From: Thalassolituus hydrocarboniclasticus
GTDB lineage: Bacteria > Pseudomonadota > Gammaproteobacteria > Pseudomonadales > Oceanobacteraceae
Length of the DNA stretch: 64,000 bases
Direction: 5' to 3'
NCBI RefSeq assembly: GCF_025345565.1
Contig: NZ_CP054475.1
Location: forward strand, 2,076,448 to 2,140,447
Shown piece after piece: positions 48,711 through 59,864 of this stretch. A program made the translations under genes and the position numbers. The notes below the pieces were generated by a model. The model saw only the letters and a list, made by a program, of their open reading frames with translations. It had not been told where the DNA came from and searched no databases. Position 1 is the first letter of the stretch. Every line of letters begins with the position of its first letter.

Positions 48711-48739
48711 AAAAAAAGCCCGGCAGAGCCGGGCTTTTT
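48711..48739 (-). terminator. glcB terminator
   Basis: AAAAAGCCCGGC/GCCGGGCTTTTT with an AGA loop starts 16 bases past the glcB stop. The minus-strand T-run continues to about T7. Confidence 0.88.
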
Positions 48740-48754
48740 CTCAAGCTGTCGGAA

Positions 48755-50935
48755 TTACTTCTGCGCAGCTTTGAACTTCAGACGGTAAGCGTGCAGCAGT
48801 GGCTCAGTGTAACCACTTGGCTGCTCTTTACCTTTGAAGATCAGGTCAGACGCGGCCTGGAAGGCAATGCCATCAAAGCCTGGTGCCATGTTGATGTACA
48901 GCGGGTCACCGGCGTTCTGGCCATCAACGATCGCAGCCATACGCTTCAGGCTGTCTTCAACCTGTTCGCGGGTACAGATGCCGTGCTCCAGCCAGTTGGC
49001 AACGTGCTGGGAAGAGATACGCAGAGTCGCGCGGTCTTCCATCAGGCCAACGTTGTTGATATCAGGCACTTTGGAACAACCAACGCCCTGATCGATCCAG
49101 CGCACAACGTAACCCAGGATACCCTGACAGTTGTTATCCAGTTCCTTCTGAATCTGTTCCTGAGTCAGCGCAGCGGCTTCTTCAGCAGTCATCAGAGGAA
49201 TCGTCAGAATGCCATCAACAGAAGCGTGCTCACGACCTTTCAGTTCGTTCTGAACAGCAAATACGTCTACTTTGTGGTAGTGCATAGCGTGCAGAGTCGC
49301 TGCAGTCGGAGACGGAACCCATGCAGTGTTGGCACCGGCTTTAGGGTGACCGATCTTCTGGTCCATCATCATGCCCATCTCATCCGGGATAGGCCACATG
49401 CCTTTACCGATCTGAGCACGACCCTGCAGACCGGTTTCCAGACCAGTGTCCACGTTCCAGTTTTCGTAGGTGTTGATCCACAGCTGCTGCTTCATTACAG
49501 ACTTAGGTACGAAAGCACCGGCCAGCATAGAGGTATGGATTTCGTCACCGGTACGGTCGAGGAAGCCGGTGTTGATAAACACAACACGGTCTTTCGCAGC
49601 ACGGATACATTCTTTCAGGTTAACTGTGGTGCGACGCTCTTCGTCCATGATGCCCATTTTCATGGTGAAGCGTGGCAGACCCAGTGCATCTTCAACGCGA
49701 CCGAACAGTTCGTTAGCAAAAGCCACTTCTTCAGGACCGTGCATTTTTGGCTTAACGATGTTCACGGAGTCAGCAGTAGAGTTGCGGAATGGCGCATTGC
49801 CTTTCAGGTCGTGAATCGCGATCAGCGTGGTGATCATGCCATCCATAATACCTTCAGGGATTTCACTGCCATCAGCCAGCAGAATCGCCGGGTTAGTCAT
49901 CAGGTGACCAACGTTACGGATGAACAGCATGGAGCGACCTTTCAGCTTCACGGTTTCACCGTTCAGGCCGGTGTATTCGCGGTCAGCGTTCATGGTACGG
50001 GTAAAGGTTTTGCCACCCTTGGTCACTTCTTCTGCCAGGTCACCTTTCATCAGACCCAGCCAGTTGCCGTAAGTTACGACTTTATCGGCCGCATCAACCG
50101 CAGCAACAGAGTCTTCACAGTCCATGATGGTGGTCAGTGCAGATTCCATCAGGATGTCTTTAACACCAGCAGCGTCAGTAGAGCCAACCGGAGTAGATGC
50201 ATCGATCTGGATTTCGAAATGCAGACCGTTGTTCTTCAGCAGAATCGCAACCGGCGCAGCAGCATCACCGTTGTAACCAGCCAGCTGAGCAGCGTTTTTC
50301 AGCGTGGTGGTTGAACCGTCTTTCAGGGTAACAACCAGCTTGCCGTCTTCGATGGCGTATTTAGTGCTGTCGACGTGGTCACCGCTCAGCAGAGGTGCCG
50401 CTTCGTTCAGGAAAGCACGGGCATAAGCAATAACCTTGTCGCCGCGTACTTTGTTGTAGCCAGTACCTTTTTCCGCACCGTTTTCTTCAGAAATAACGTT
50501 GGTGCCGTACAGCGCATCGTACAGAGACCCCCAACGGGCGTTGGCAGCGTTCAGGGCAAAACGCGCATTCATTACCGGCACAACCAGCTGAGGACCGGCC
50601 ATCTGGCCAATTTCCGGCTCTACATTAGCCGTGGTTGCTTCGAAATCCGCGCCTTCAGGCAGCAGATAACCAATTTCCTGCAGGAATGCTTTGTACTCTG
50701 CAGCATTGTGAGGCTGACCTTTACGTTCAGTATGGTAAGCGTCGATTTTCGCCTGCAGATCATCACGCTTGGCCAGCAGCGCTTTGTTCTTCGGAGCCAG
50801 TTCGTTCGCCAGAACGTCGAACTCTGCCCAGAATTTCTCTGCATCGATACCAGTACCCGGAATCGCTTTTTCATTTACGAAGTCGTACAGCGCCTGAGCA
50901 ACCTGCAAGCCACCCTTCTGAACGTATCCAGTCAT
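48755..50935 (-). CDS. glcB: Malate synthase G
   Basis: This 726-residue malate synthase G condenses glyoxylate with acetyl-CoA to malate, the second step of the glyoxylate bypass. It has the typical long form with segments [10 protein letters not shown]-like ([13 protein letters not shown]), [13 protein letters not shown], the glyoxylate-site [12 protein letters not shown] and [14 protein letters not shown]. Codon use is strongly biased, consistent with high expression. No aceA is adjacent. ATG 50935 has a GAGG ribosome site. Confidence 0.96.
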   Translation of the reverse strand: MTGYVQKGGLQVAQALYDFVNEKAIPGTGIDAEKFWAEFDVLANELAPKNKALLAKRDDLQAKIDAYHTERKGQPHNAAEYKAFLQEIGYLLPEGADFEATTANVEPEIGQMAGPQLVVPVMNARFALNAANARWGSLYDALYGTNVISEENGAEKGTGYNKVRGDKVIAYARAFLNEAAPLLSGDHVDSTKYAIEDGKLVVTLKDGSTTTLKNAAQLAGYNGDAAAPVAILLKNNGLHFEIQIDASTPVGSTDAAGVKDILMESALTTIMDCEDSVAAVDAADKVVTYGNWLGLMKGDLAEEVTKGGKTFTRTMNADREYTGLNGETVKLKGRSMLFIRNVGHLMTNPAILLADGSEIPEGIMDGMITTLIAIHDLKGNAPFRNSTADSVNIVKPKMHGPEEVAFANELFGRVEDALGLPRFTMKMGIMDEERRTTVNLKECIRAAKDRVVFINTGFLDRTGDEIHTSMLAGAFVPKSVMKQQLWINTYENWNVDTGLETGLQGRAQIGKGMWPIPDEMGMMMDQKIGHPKAGANTAWVPSPTAATLHAMHYHKVDVFAVQNELKGREHASVDGILTIPLMTAEEAAALTQEQIQKELDNNCQGILGYVVRWIDQGVGCSKVPDINNVGLMEDRATLRISSQHVANWLEHGICTREQVEDSLKRMAAIVDGQNAGDPLYINMAPGFDGIAFQAASDLIFKGKEQPSGYTEPLLHAYRLKFKAAQK

Positions 50936-50964
50936 TGTTAAGCCTCAAAAAAAATTCAATCACA

Positions 50965-50980
50965 ACCGGCTGCTGCCGGT
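50965..50980 (-). other. Small hairpin in the glcB leader
   Basis: ACCGGC-TGCT-GCCGGT is a perfect six-pair stem about 30 bases upstream of the glcB ATG. On the minus strand it is followed after 11 bases by T8. The T-run is too far from the stem for a standard terminator, but it could affect leader stability. Confidence 0.3.
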
Positions 50981-51231
50981 CATTCTGACCACTACTGAAC
51001 GACTGCGGACAATCGCCAGCCACAAATTAAGACGCGGCAGTATACAGGAACGAACTGGCGACTGCTAACCCGCTTCTGACAACCACCAGTAAAATCCGCA
51101 ACCAGACAACAGTAAAAACACCAAATAGATAACGGTATAAATAAAAGAAGACTAACCCTATCCGACCAAGTAACAAAGGCTGCCCAACCTGAGGTCTGCT
51201 ATTGTCTGCGTTTTCACCAAGAACCGCGTTT

Positions 51232-52176
51232 ATGGATCAGATTGCCACCACCATTCTCAGCTCCGGCCGCTCAGCAGTTGAGCTCGCGCTGTTTATTCTG
51301 CTGCCCATTATGATTGTGATGCTCAGCATCATGCGCTGGCTTGAAGCCCGCGGCCTGCTGCACCGCATTGTCCGCGTAGTCAGCCCGCTGCTGCGCCCTT
51401 TCGGCCTGACGGGTCTGGGGGTGTTCGCCCTGATTCAGGTCTCTATGGTCAGCTTTGCCGCACCGATCGCGACACTGGCCATTATGGCGCGTAACGGCTC
51501 CTCTCCACGCCATATCGCCGCCACCCTGGCCATGGTACTGGCTCTGGCGCAAGCTAATGTTGTATTTCCGATGGCCGCTGCCGGGCTGGATATCCCAACC
51601 ACCCTGCTACTGGCTATTCCAGCCGGTCTGATTGCTGCCGCCGCAACCTACTATGGTTTCGGCCGCACGCTGAGTGCAGAAGAAAGCGCACCGCCATCTG
51701 CCGAACTGATGCCAGAGGCCGATCCCGAGCACGGCAAACTGCTGCAGGTTATCCGCCGCGCCGGCAGCGATGCCTGGGATATCGCCATGGGTGCACTGCC
51801 CTTGCTGGTCGTTGCTCTGGTGGCCGTGAATCTGATCCGTCTGACCGGCGCTATCAGCGAACTCGAAAGCCTGCTATCTCCTTTACTTACAGCCCTCGGC
51901 TTTCCGCAGCAAACTCTGCTGCTGGCCATCACCAAATACATCGCCGGCGGCACTGCCATGATGGGCATCGCGATGGAACAGATGCAGCTCGGACTACTCA
52001 GCGCACAGGACATCAACCTGCTCGCCGGTCTGCTTCTGTGTCCGCTCGATGTTGCCGGCGTTGCCATTCTGATTGCCGCAGGCAAGCCTGTTGCCGCCGT
52101 TGTCCGCCCAGCCATTTATGGCGCACTGATTGGTATCGCTTTACGCACCGCCGGGCATTTCTGGCTGTTCACATAA
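51232..52176 (+). CDS. Nucleoside-recognition (gate) domain membrane protein, SpmA/SpmB-like
   Basis: This 314-residue polytopic protein has two gate-type halves. The first contains VSMVSFAAPIATLAIMARNG and the second ITKYIAGGTAMMGIAMEQ and GLLLCPLDVAGVAIL, separated by a charged linker (about 150-185). Such proteins are annotated as nucleoside recognition or spore-maturation-like; the transported solute is unknown. ATG 51232 is preferred over an upstream TTG. It is divergent from glcB and convergent with the second large lipoprotein. Confidence 0.8.
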   Translation: MDQIATTILSSGRSAVELALFILLPIMIVMLSIMRWLEARGLLHRIVRVVSPLLRPFGLTGLGVFALIQVSMVSFAAPIATLAIMARNGSSPRHIAATLAMVLALAQANVVFPMAAAGLDIPTTLLLAIPAGLIAAAATYYGFGRTLSAEESAPPSAELMPEADPEHGKLLQVIRRAGSDAWDIAMGALPLLVVALVAVNLIRLTGAISELESLLSPLLTALGFPQQTLLLAITKYIAGGTAMMGIAMEQMQLGLLSAQDINLLAGLLLCPLDVAGVAILIAAGKPVAAVVRPAIYGALIGIALRTAGHFWLFT

Positions 52177-52202
52177 ACTTCGCAGCTTTGCAGAGCGCGC
52201 AT

Positions 52203-52232
52203 AAAAAAAGCGACCCGGAGGTCGCTTTTTTG
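52203..52232. terminator. Bidirectional terminator between the gate protein and lipoprotein genes
   Basis: AAAAAAAGCGACC/GGTCGCTTTTTT with a CGGA loop lies between the convergent genes. It is close in sequence to the terminator at 2143-2172. Confidence 0.88.
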
Positions 52233-52251
52233 TTTGTTCAGCGCTGCGAAG

Positions 52252-55206
52252 TTACAGCATCTCCCAGCTACCATCGATATAGCGGATCAGCCAGATACCA
52301 TTTTCCTGACGGATACGGCCGTAGACCACATCACGGAAGTTAAGCGTGAACACCGCATCAGAAAGCACCGTGCTGTCGGTCACTTCAGACACATTTTCCA
52401 GCACACAGAGATCGTATTTGCCATCGGCACCGGTAATGTATTTGTACGGCAGCGGCGCCAGGTTGTAGTTCTGCTGCAGATAGGCCGTCAGCTCACTGTC
52501 GAGAGTCGTGGTCGTTCCATCTTCCAGCGTCAGCGCTACGCCGTCTTTATAGACCGCCACACTGCCGGTGGTTTTAAAGGTGGAATCCGTATCAAAGCTC
52601 AGCACAATACGATCTAACGCCGAGCCGGTTCCCAGATAAACATCACTGCTGGTCAGGCCTGAATAATCATGCGACAGCGCAGCTGTCAGCTTGTAACGGT
52701 CAGCATCCGGTGCATTCAGCAACACATCCAGCAAGGTACGCGGCTGGTCATTCAGACGCACCTCTCCGGTCACCCGCACGGCATTCAGTCCAAGCACCAT
52801 GGGCTCATAAAGCTCACCACTCATTGGCATTCCGGTTTCCGCCAGAGGCGCCAGTGTCAGGCAGCCATTGGAGTCTGCCGTATTGGTTGGCCAGGTAACG
52901 AAGTAAACCCCACGACCGGGAATTTCCACGCGCGAAAACACGCCCGCTTCCCACAGATCGTTAATCGCCAACTGCAGATCACGCTCGGCATACAGGCGCT
53001 GCTTTGGCTGACAGGAGCTGACAGCCCAGCCACTGCCGGAATCATTCAGTTCACAGATTTCCAGATCGTGGGTGCTGACCAGTTCGGTTATATCGCCGTC
53101 TCGATCCGAGTCATTCGTATCTTCACGCCTTACCGTCGGATAAAAACGGAAGCGCTGCGACTCACCGAGCGGCACATAAAAATCCAGATACTGTACATTC
53201 TGCCCGCCAATCGTTTGCTCACCGGTGGCATAGCTCACCAGATCGTTCTGAATACTGCCCTTGGCAAAGACCGGATTCGGAGTGAAAAATCCGTTAAAAG
53301 AAGCAAACTCCTTCTCTGGGTAGTGCTGGGCAGCGTTAGTGCTGGTTGCGGCAACGTACAGGCTTGAGTAATCCACATCCTGCTCATTGTCATCGCCGAC
53401 CTTATCGGAGATACGGCCATTCAGCACCACGGTGTCGATATTAAAACGACGTTCGCTGTTACTGTCCTGAGGGTCTTTCACGCCGCGGAAGAAAATGCGA
53501 TAGCTGCCGGTTACCTCGGCTTCTTCAGCTCCCCCGACACGACTGGTGTCGTACAGTGAAAAATCCGACCAGCGCATTTCATACGCCAGAATTTCATTCC
53601 CCGCCGGATCAGCCAGCTCGCTCACCGGTGTTGTGAAATACACGCGCACCCCGGACGCCGAAAGAATGTCATTAGCGGCATTGTCATCTTCATAGACATT
53701 ATCGACGACAAAACGCAGCGTGCCCTGCTCATAGGTACCGCGAATCAGTATATCGATAGCATTGGACGAAGTCGGGTTGTCGTCTGCATCCGTGGTATTT
53801 ACATCGGCCACCGCCTGGCTGACGATAATTTTGCCGCTGTTCAGCGTCATGGTGCCATTGCTATAGGTGCAGGATGTCACCCACGGATAAAGAGCAGTAC
53901 TGGCACACACATTAGCGCCGCCTGCCAGATACGTTTCCTGATACAGCTCTGCCGTTTCACGATAAGCATCAAGAATTAAATCCAGATTAGCGGCATGCTC
54001 ATCGCCGATTTTTTTCAGCAGATCAACGTACTGATCAATCTCGGCTTTATAGCCGTCTTCAAAGAATGTCTCGCTGTAGTTGCGCAGCACACCAACAAAG
54101 GCTTTGGTCCGTTTAATGCCCAGCACAAAGTCATCGTATTCGCTCTGACCAAACAACGACTGCAGCGTGTCAGGAACCTCAGCGGTCAGGGTGTCGGCAG
54201 CAAAAGCATCAATATCCGCCTGCAGACCAGAAACAACGCCGGCAATATAGCCCTGCAGAGTGGCATCCGTAACGTTCAGCGCCTGCAGATTGGCGATAGC
54301 ATCGGTATAAAGTGCGGTCAGATTCAGCGTCTGGGTACCACCCTGCTGCATCATCTGGCCTTTATTTGCGCTGAAATCAGCAGCGACGGCATGGGTAAAG
54401 TCAACACCAGTAACCAGCGGCGTGTAATTCTCTGCACGATGCGCCCAGGCCGCCAGCAAGGCACCATAACGAATACTGTCAGCCGCTTTGGCGGCATCGG
54501 CTTTACGCCATTCATTAATCTGAGTCAGGTCCGCTGGCTCTGTAGTCTGTACATTGCTGATACCAAACACCCGCGACACCTGAGAAATCGCCTGCTCAAC
54601 GGAGAACGCCGAGTAATAACCGGTCTCAACCCAACCGACAGCGACATCCGGCACATCCGGTACATTCGGCACACCAGTAGCACCGGCATCGGCACTCTCG
54701 TTATAGACATAATCGAATGCCAGCTGAGCAGCGAGATCCGTCAGCGGCGTTACGCGGATGCGCTCATTTTTGTTCAGATCATAAGCAACCGAGCGCCAGC
54801 CCAGATTATCTGTCTGTGCCATATCGGCAGCAAATGCACCAGCAGCACAGCCGCCCACCCACTGACAACGGACCGTGGTTGCCACCGTCGCGGTAACCGC
54901 GTCGGCTTCACGCCCAACCACTTCAAATAGCTGCAGCTCACCGGTGGAGATAACGGCTTTAACCGCACCTTCCTCATCGGTTACGTACTCTGAGCGTACC
55001 AGGCGACCTTCGGCATCTTCATTCGGCCAGCCGGCTTCGGTGATTGCCGCCGAGCGCACAATGGCATGATTGATATCTTCCTGCCCGGCCTGAACATAAA
55101 CCGACACCGTTGAGGAAGAAGAGGAGCCGCTGTCACTGCAGCCGGACACCAGCCCCACAAGCGCAGGAAACATCAGAGAAGCAGTCAGAAGTTTATGCAT
55201 AGCCAT
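52252..55206 (-). CDS. Large lipoprotein of unknown function (paralogue of 45580-48615)
   Basis: This 984-residue lipoprotein has the lipobox VSGC (cysteine 23) and a serine-rich linker. The plan matches the first lipoprotein: an N-terminal domain ending in RCQWVGGC (Cys114 and Cys120, again five residues between), a helical FSVEQAISQVSRVFGIS and SIRYGALLAAW segment, and CTYSNGTMTLNSGKI. It continues with TNAAQHYPEKEFASFNGFF and IPGRGVYFV and ends in GRIRQENGIWLIRYIDGSW. Unlike its paralogue it is monocistronic. ATG 55200 is an alternative start; neither has a clear ribosome site. Confidence 0.75.
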   Translation of the reverse strand: MAMHKLLTASLMFPALVGLVSGCSDSGSSSSSTVSVYVQAGQEDINHAIVRSAAITEAGWPNEDAEGRLVRSEYVTDEEGAVKAVISTGELQLFEVVGREADAVTATVATTVRCQWVGGCAAGAFAADMAQTDNLGWRSVAYDLNKNERIRVTPLTDLAAQLAFDYVYNESADAGATGVPNVPDVPDVAVGWVETGYYSAFSVEQAISQVSRVFGISNVQTTEPADLTQINEWRKADAAKAADSIRYGALLAAWAHRAENYTPLVTGVDFTHAVAADFSANKGQMMQQGGTQTLNLTALYTDAIANLQALNVTDATLQGYIAGVVSGLQADIDAFAADTLTAEVPDTLQSLFGQSEYDDFVLGIKRTKAFVGVLRNYSETFFEDGYKAEIDQYVDLLKKIGDEHAANLDLILDAYRETAELYQETYLAGGANVCASTALYPWVTSCTYSNGTMTLNSGKIIVSQAVADVNTTDADDNPTSSNAIDILIRGTYEQGTLRFVVDNVYEDDNAANDILSASGVRVYFTTPVSELADPAGNEILAYEMRWSDFSLYDTSRVGGAEEAEVTGSYRIFFRGVKDPQDSNSERRFNIDTVVLNGRISDKVGDDNEQDVDYSSLYVAATSTNAAQHYPEKEFASFNGFFTPNPVFAKGSIQNDLVSYATGEQTIGGQNVQYLDFYVPLGESQRFRFYPTVRREDTNDSDRDGDITELVSTHDLEICELNDSGSGWAVSSCQPKQRLYAERDLQLAINDLWEAGVFSRVEIPGRGVYFVTWPTNTADSNGCLTLAPLAETGMPMSGELYEPMVLGLNAVRVTGEVRLNDQPRTLLDVLLNAPDADRYKLTAALSHDYSGLTSSDVYLGTGSALDRIVLSFDTDSTFKTTGSVAVYKDGVALTLEDGTTTTLDSELTAYLQQNYNLAPLPYKYITGADGKYDLCVLENVSEVTDSTVLSDAVFTLNFRDVVYGRIRQENGIWLIRYIDGSWEML

Positions 55207-55522
55207 ACAAAGGAATCACTCTGTTAATACCGGCCGCGCTGTGACCCGCGCGCCGTTCAGGTATAAAAATGCCGCCTATCATAACAGGCTTTGTCAGCGG
55301 TGATAGCTCAGCAACCACTTAATACCACTCATTATGAACGCAGCGCAGTGCATAGACCCGGACAGCTGAGACAGGTTCAATCCCTTCGCGGCGCAGTCCG
55401 TGCCGGGTTTCCGGCCGCACAATGCTATGCCCTGATGGCCGCTTTCCGCTAGAATGCGCGGCTATTTCAGGCGAAGCCTTATCTTCAGGCATTGCCTAAC
55501 CGCGGAACACCAGAGGAACACC
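55207..55522. other. 316-base intergenic region, divergent promoters expected
   Basis: This region separates the second large lipoprotein from the PTPS gene and must hold both promoters. I see a TAGAAT (55450-55455) that could be the -10 box for the PTPS gene but no good -35 box, and a TATGAT-like box on the minus strand. No tRNA, riboswitch or coding frame is convincing. Confidence 0.5.
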
Positions 55523-56359
55523 ATGCAGTTATTCGTAGAGCAACTCACCAACGTCGATTTCAGCTACCTGGACGCCAGGCGCGGCCTGGTGGGTGAAACT
55601 TGGTGGGCATCCGCCGTACTCGATGGCGCACTCGACGATCAGGGCATGGTTTGCGACTTCGGCATTGTTAAAAAGACACTGCGTAACTGGCTGGACGACG
55701 AGCTCGATCACCGCCTGCTGGTACCGGTTCAGTCACCGGCCCTGACCCTGAAACACAGCGCTGACATGATTGAACTCAGCTGGCGGTACGACAACGGCGA
55801 GCTGCTGGAGATGCGTGCGCCGCGCCAGGCCGTCGCTCTGGTCGATGCCGGACAAATCGATGCCGACAGCGTTGCCCACTGGTGCCGCGAACAACTGCGC
55901 AGCCATTTTCCGGTCAACGTTGAACAACTGACCCTGAGCTTCGCTGCTGAAGACATTGATGGCGCCTTTTACCACTACAGTCACGGCCTGAAGAAGCACA
56001 ATGGTAACTGCCAGCGCATCGCCCACGGTCATCGCTCACGCATTCAGATCTGGCTTAACGATGAGCGCAGCAGCGCACTGGAACAACAATGGGCAGAACG
56101 CTGGGCCGATATTTATCTGGGCAGCGAAGAAGACCTGATCAGCAACGACAATAACCAGCTGCTGTTCCGCTACAGCGCACAACAAGGCGAATTCGAGTTA
56201 TCCCTACCCGAAAGCCGCAACTACATGATGAATACTGATACCACCGTTGAATTTATCGCCCGCCATCTGGCCGACACCATCAAACAGCAACACCCGACCA
56301 GTCAGGTCAAAGTGCGTGCCTTTGAAGGTGTTAATAAAGGCGCCATTGCAAAAGCCTGA
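55523..56359 (+). CDS. 6-carboxy/6-pyruvoyl-tetrahydropterin synthase family protein, two PTPS-like halves
   Basis: This 278-residue protein is about twice the length of QueD. The first half keeps the DF and DH segments (CDFGIVK 44-50, ELDHR 60-64) but has GETW (24-27) where a zinc-binding GHxH would be. The second half keeps the metal and nucleophile side: HYSHGL (His151, His154), GNC (Cys163) and AHGH (His168, His170). The active site may thus be assembled from both halves. PTPS enzymes convert dihydroneopterin triphosphate; whether this acts in queuosine or pterin synthesis is unknown. ATG 55523 has GAGGAA upstream. Confidence 0.8.
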   Translation: MQLFVEQLTNVDFSYLDARRGLVGETWWASAVLDGALDDQGMVCDFGIVKKTLRNWLDDELDHRLLVPVQSPALTLKHSADMIELSWRYDNGELLEMRAPRQAVALVDAGQIDADSVAHWCREQLRSHFPVNVEQLTLSFAAEDIDGAFYHYSHGLKKHNGNCQRIAHGHRSRIQIWLNDERSSALEQQWAERWADIYLGSEEDLISNDNNQLLFRYSAQQGEFELSLPESRNYMMNTDTTVEFIARHLADTIKQQHPTSQVKVRAFEGVNKGAIAKA

Positions 56360-56378
56360 TCCTGATACAAGCCAAAAC

Positions 56379-56436
56379 AAAAGCGGCCCTGTTTCCATTG
56401 CACCTTCACGCTCCAGAAACAGGGCCGCTTTTTTTA
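56379..56436 (+). terminator. Terminator after the PTPS gene, long loop
   Basis: A 16-pair stem AAAAGCGGCCCTGTTT/AAACAGGGCCGCTTTT encloses a 22-base loop and is followed by further T residues. It also faces the convergent dedA gene. Confidence 0.8.
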
Positions 56437-56462
56437 TTGATTTTTGTTCAGCCTGCCTGCTG

Positions 56463-57023
56463 TCAGGCCGCTTCCATCCGGGCCCGCAAACGCCGTTGTC
56501 CGAGAATAAACACCAGCAGCGCCAGCGGCAGTGCAAACCACAACCACTCATGCAGGGTTTCGGCGTACTGCTTACCCAGCATAAAGGCCACGGAAAAAAT
56601 CAACGCTGCCCAGACCACGATAGAAACCACATTGGCCAGGGTAAAAGTCCAGCCCGGCACCCGCGCCAGACCACAGGCGATATATCCAAACGTACGCAAC
56701 CCGGGCATACAGCGAATCAGCGCCAGCTGATGCCAGGGGGCCTGCTGCAAAGGTTTTACCTGACGCTGAATCTGATCATGGCGGAATTTGTTTGCCAGCC
56801 AGGGCCAGACATGCGCCAGCCGGCCAACCAGATACAGGGCGGTATCGCCAATAAACATACCGCTACAGATTGCTGCAAACGTCACTTCCGGCGCCAGTTT
56901 ACCGCTCGCGGCCAGCATAGCGGCGCCGATAATCGCCAGATCCTCCAGCATAAAGGTCGACACAATCACCACCAGAACCAGCCACACCGGGCTGTCGGAA
57001 TAACTCAGCAATGAGTCCAGCAT
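56463..57023 (-). CDS. DedA/SNARE-associated family membrane protein
   Basis: This 186-residue DedA protein has about four hydrophobic segments. It has the family pattern ALYLVGRLAHVWPW, IRCMPGLRTFGYIACGLARVPGWTF and a preceding LEDLAIIGAAMLAASG with an acidic residue. DedA proteins are linked to membrane homeostasis and phospholipid carrier recycling. The conserved arginine is in IRCMPGLR. The gene is monocistronic. Confidence 0.85.
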   Translation of the reverse strand: MLDSLLSYSDSPVWLVLVVIVSTFMLEDLAIIGAAMLAASGKLAPEVTFAAICSGMFIGDTALYLVGRLAHVWPWLANKFRHDQIQRQVKPLQQAPWHQLALIRCMPGLRTFGYIACGLARVPGWTFTLANVVSIVVWAALIFSVAFMLGKQYAETLHEWLWFALPLALLVFILGQRRLRARMEAA

Positions 57024-57156
57024 GAAAACTTCTCAGATAGTGGCCAACAACAGCGCACGTATTCTACCCGCAGCTTTGTGACAGCCAGATGACAGCCGGA
57101 AACCGGGGATGCAGAACACCACAACCATTGATCGCGCAGTAAAATCCACCCCGATG

Positions 57157-57185
57157 CTGAGATATGCAAAAAAATCCGGTAGAAT
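57157..57185 (+). promoter_or_regulatory. Promoter for purB
   Basis: CTGAGA (57157-57162), a 17-base spacer and TAGAAT (57180-57185) lie about 45 bases before the purB ATG. Confidence 0.5.
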
Positions 57186-57197
57186 TGCGCGCCTTAA

Positions 57198-58616
<1,419 letters not shown>

Positions 58617-58632
58617 GCCGCGTTAACATCGG

Positions 58633-58668
58633 AAGCCTCCGCCAGCACCTTTCTGGCGGAGGCTTTTT
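58633..58668 (+). terminator. purB terminator
   Basis: AAGCCTCCGCCAG/CTGGCGGAGGCTT with a seven-base loop is followed by TTTTT. Confidence 0.9.
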
Positions 58669-58694
58669 TGTATCCGTATTCTGAGTAACACACT

Positions 58695-59864
58695 ATGCAT
58701 ATTCTGGGTCATCTGACGGTTGAAGAATTCCTGCGCGATTACTGGCAGCAGAAACCGGTATTAATCCGCAACGCCTGGCCGGACTTCGAGCCATTGCTCA
58801 GCTCCTCCGAGCTGGCCGGTCTGAGCCTGGAAGAGGAAATTGAATCGCGCTTAGTCGAAGAAGAAGGCAAAGACGGTCCCTGGACCATCCGCACCGGCCC
58901 TTTCACAGAAGACGATTACCGCGCCTTACCACAAAGCAAGTGGACTTTACTGGTGCAGGCCGTCGATCACTGGATTCCGGAAGCGGCGGATATTCTTGAG
59001 CATTTCCGCTTTCTGCCGAGCTGGCGCATCGACGATCTGATGATCAGCTATGCCGTCGACGGCGGTTCCGTTGGCCCGCATTACGACCAGTACGATGTAT
59101 TCCTGCTGCAGGCCGAAGGCCAGCGCGAATGGCGTATCGGCCAGATGTGCAGCGACGACTCACCGATTCTTAAAGGGCCGAAAATCCGCGTCCTGCAACA
59201 GTTCGACGAAACCGGGCGCTGGACCCTGAACCCCGGCGACATGCTCTACCTGCCACCACAGCTGGCCCACTACGGTATCGCTCAGGGCGAGTGCATGACC
59301 TACTCCATCGGCTTCCGCGCCCCAAGCCAGGCGGAACTGGCACAGGCCGCCATGGACGATATTCTCGCCAGCGCCAGTGAAGATCAGCGCTACACCGATG
59401 CCGGCATCCGCCCAACCCAGACCCCGGGCCTGATTGATCAGGACGCGATCGCGCGCCTGCGTGCGCTGCTGACCGCTGCCCTCAACGATGACGAGCGTCT
59501 GCAGCAGGTTTTGGGCAAACTGATGACCGAAGCCAAATACCCGGAACAGCTGCCGGAGCCAAGAGATGACGCCAGCTGGGAAGAACTGAGTGAAGAGCTG
59601 AGCCACTATCAGCAATGGCGCCGCTCTGAATTTGCCCGCTTTGCTTACAGTCAGCAGGATAACCAGTGCAGCTTCTTCGCCCTTGGTCACAGCTGGACCC
59701 TGCCATTGAGCGATCTGGCGCTGGTTGCCTATCTGGCCGACAACAGCCAATATGAAGCTGAGAGCTTGCTGAATCTGCTGGCCAGCACAACCTCCCGAGA
59801 ATTACTGGTCAGCCTCTGGCAACGTCATATGCTGTACAGTCCGGAGAGTGAATTTGGAGATTGA
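58695..59864 (+). CDS. roxA: RoxA/YcfD-type JmjC ribosomal protein oxygenase
   Basis: This 389-residue cupin-fold 2-oxoglutarate oxygenase is related to E. coli YcfD (RoxA), which hydroxylates an arginine of ribosomal protein L16. The iron ligands are His and Asp in GPHYDQYDVF and the distal His in QLAHYGIA. The N-terminal segment FLRDYWQQKPVLIRNA is the family hallmark. Dimerisation and winged-helix-like C-terminal regions follow. It overlaps the GNAT gene by 11 bases. Confidence 0.92.
   Translation: MHILGHLTVEEFLRDYWQQKPVLIRNAWPDFEPLLSSSELAGLSLEEEIESRLVEEEGKDGPWTIRTGPFTEDDYRALPQSKWTLLVQAVDHWIPEAADILEHFRFLPSWRIDDLMISYAVDGGSVGPHYDQYDVFLLQAEGQREWRIGQMCSDDSPILKGPKIRVLQQFDETGRWTLNPGDMLYLPPQLAHYGIAQGECMTYSIGFRAPSQAELAQAAMDDILASASEDQRYTDAGIRPTQTPGLIDQDAIARLRALLTAALNDDERLQQVLGKLMTEAKYPEQLPEPRDDASWEELSEELSHYQQWRRSEFARFAYSQQDNQCSFFALGHSWTLPLSDLALVAYLADNSQYEAESLLNLLASTTSRELLVSLWQRHMLYSPESEFGD

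Noticed and set aside
48616-48744. A longer start for the first large lipoprotein
   Set aside because: The extra 43 codons cover the glcB terminator and would bury the lipoprotein signal peptide.
48791-50314. A 507-codon open frame antisense to glcB
   Set aside because: It mirrors the strongly biased codons of glcB. Its translation shows no recognisable domain and no ribosome site, and malate synthase G on the other strand is certain.
55371-55390. A tRNA T-arm-like string GGTTCAATCCC in the lipoprotein/PTPS intergenic region
   Set aside because: The flanking bases pair poorly, and no anticodon arm or acceptor stem can be built around it.
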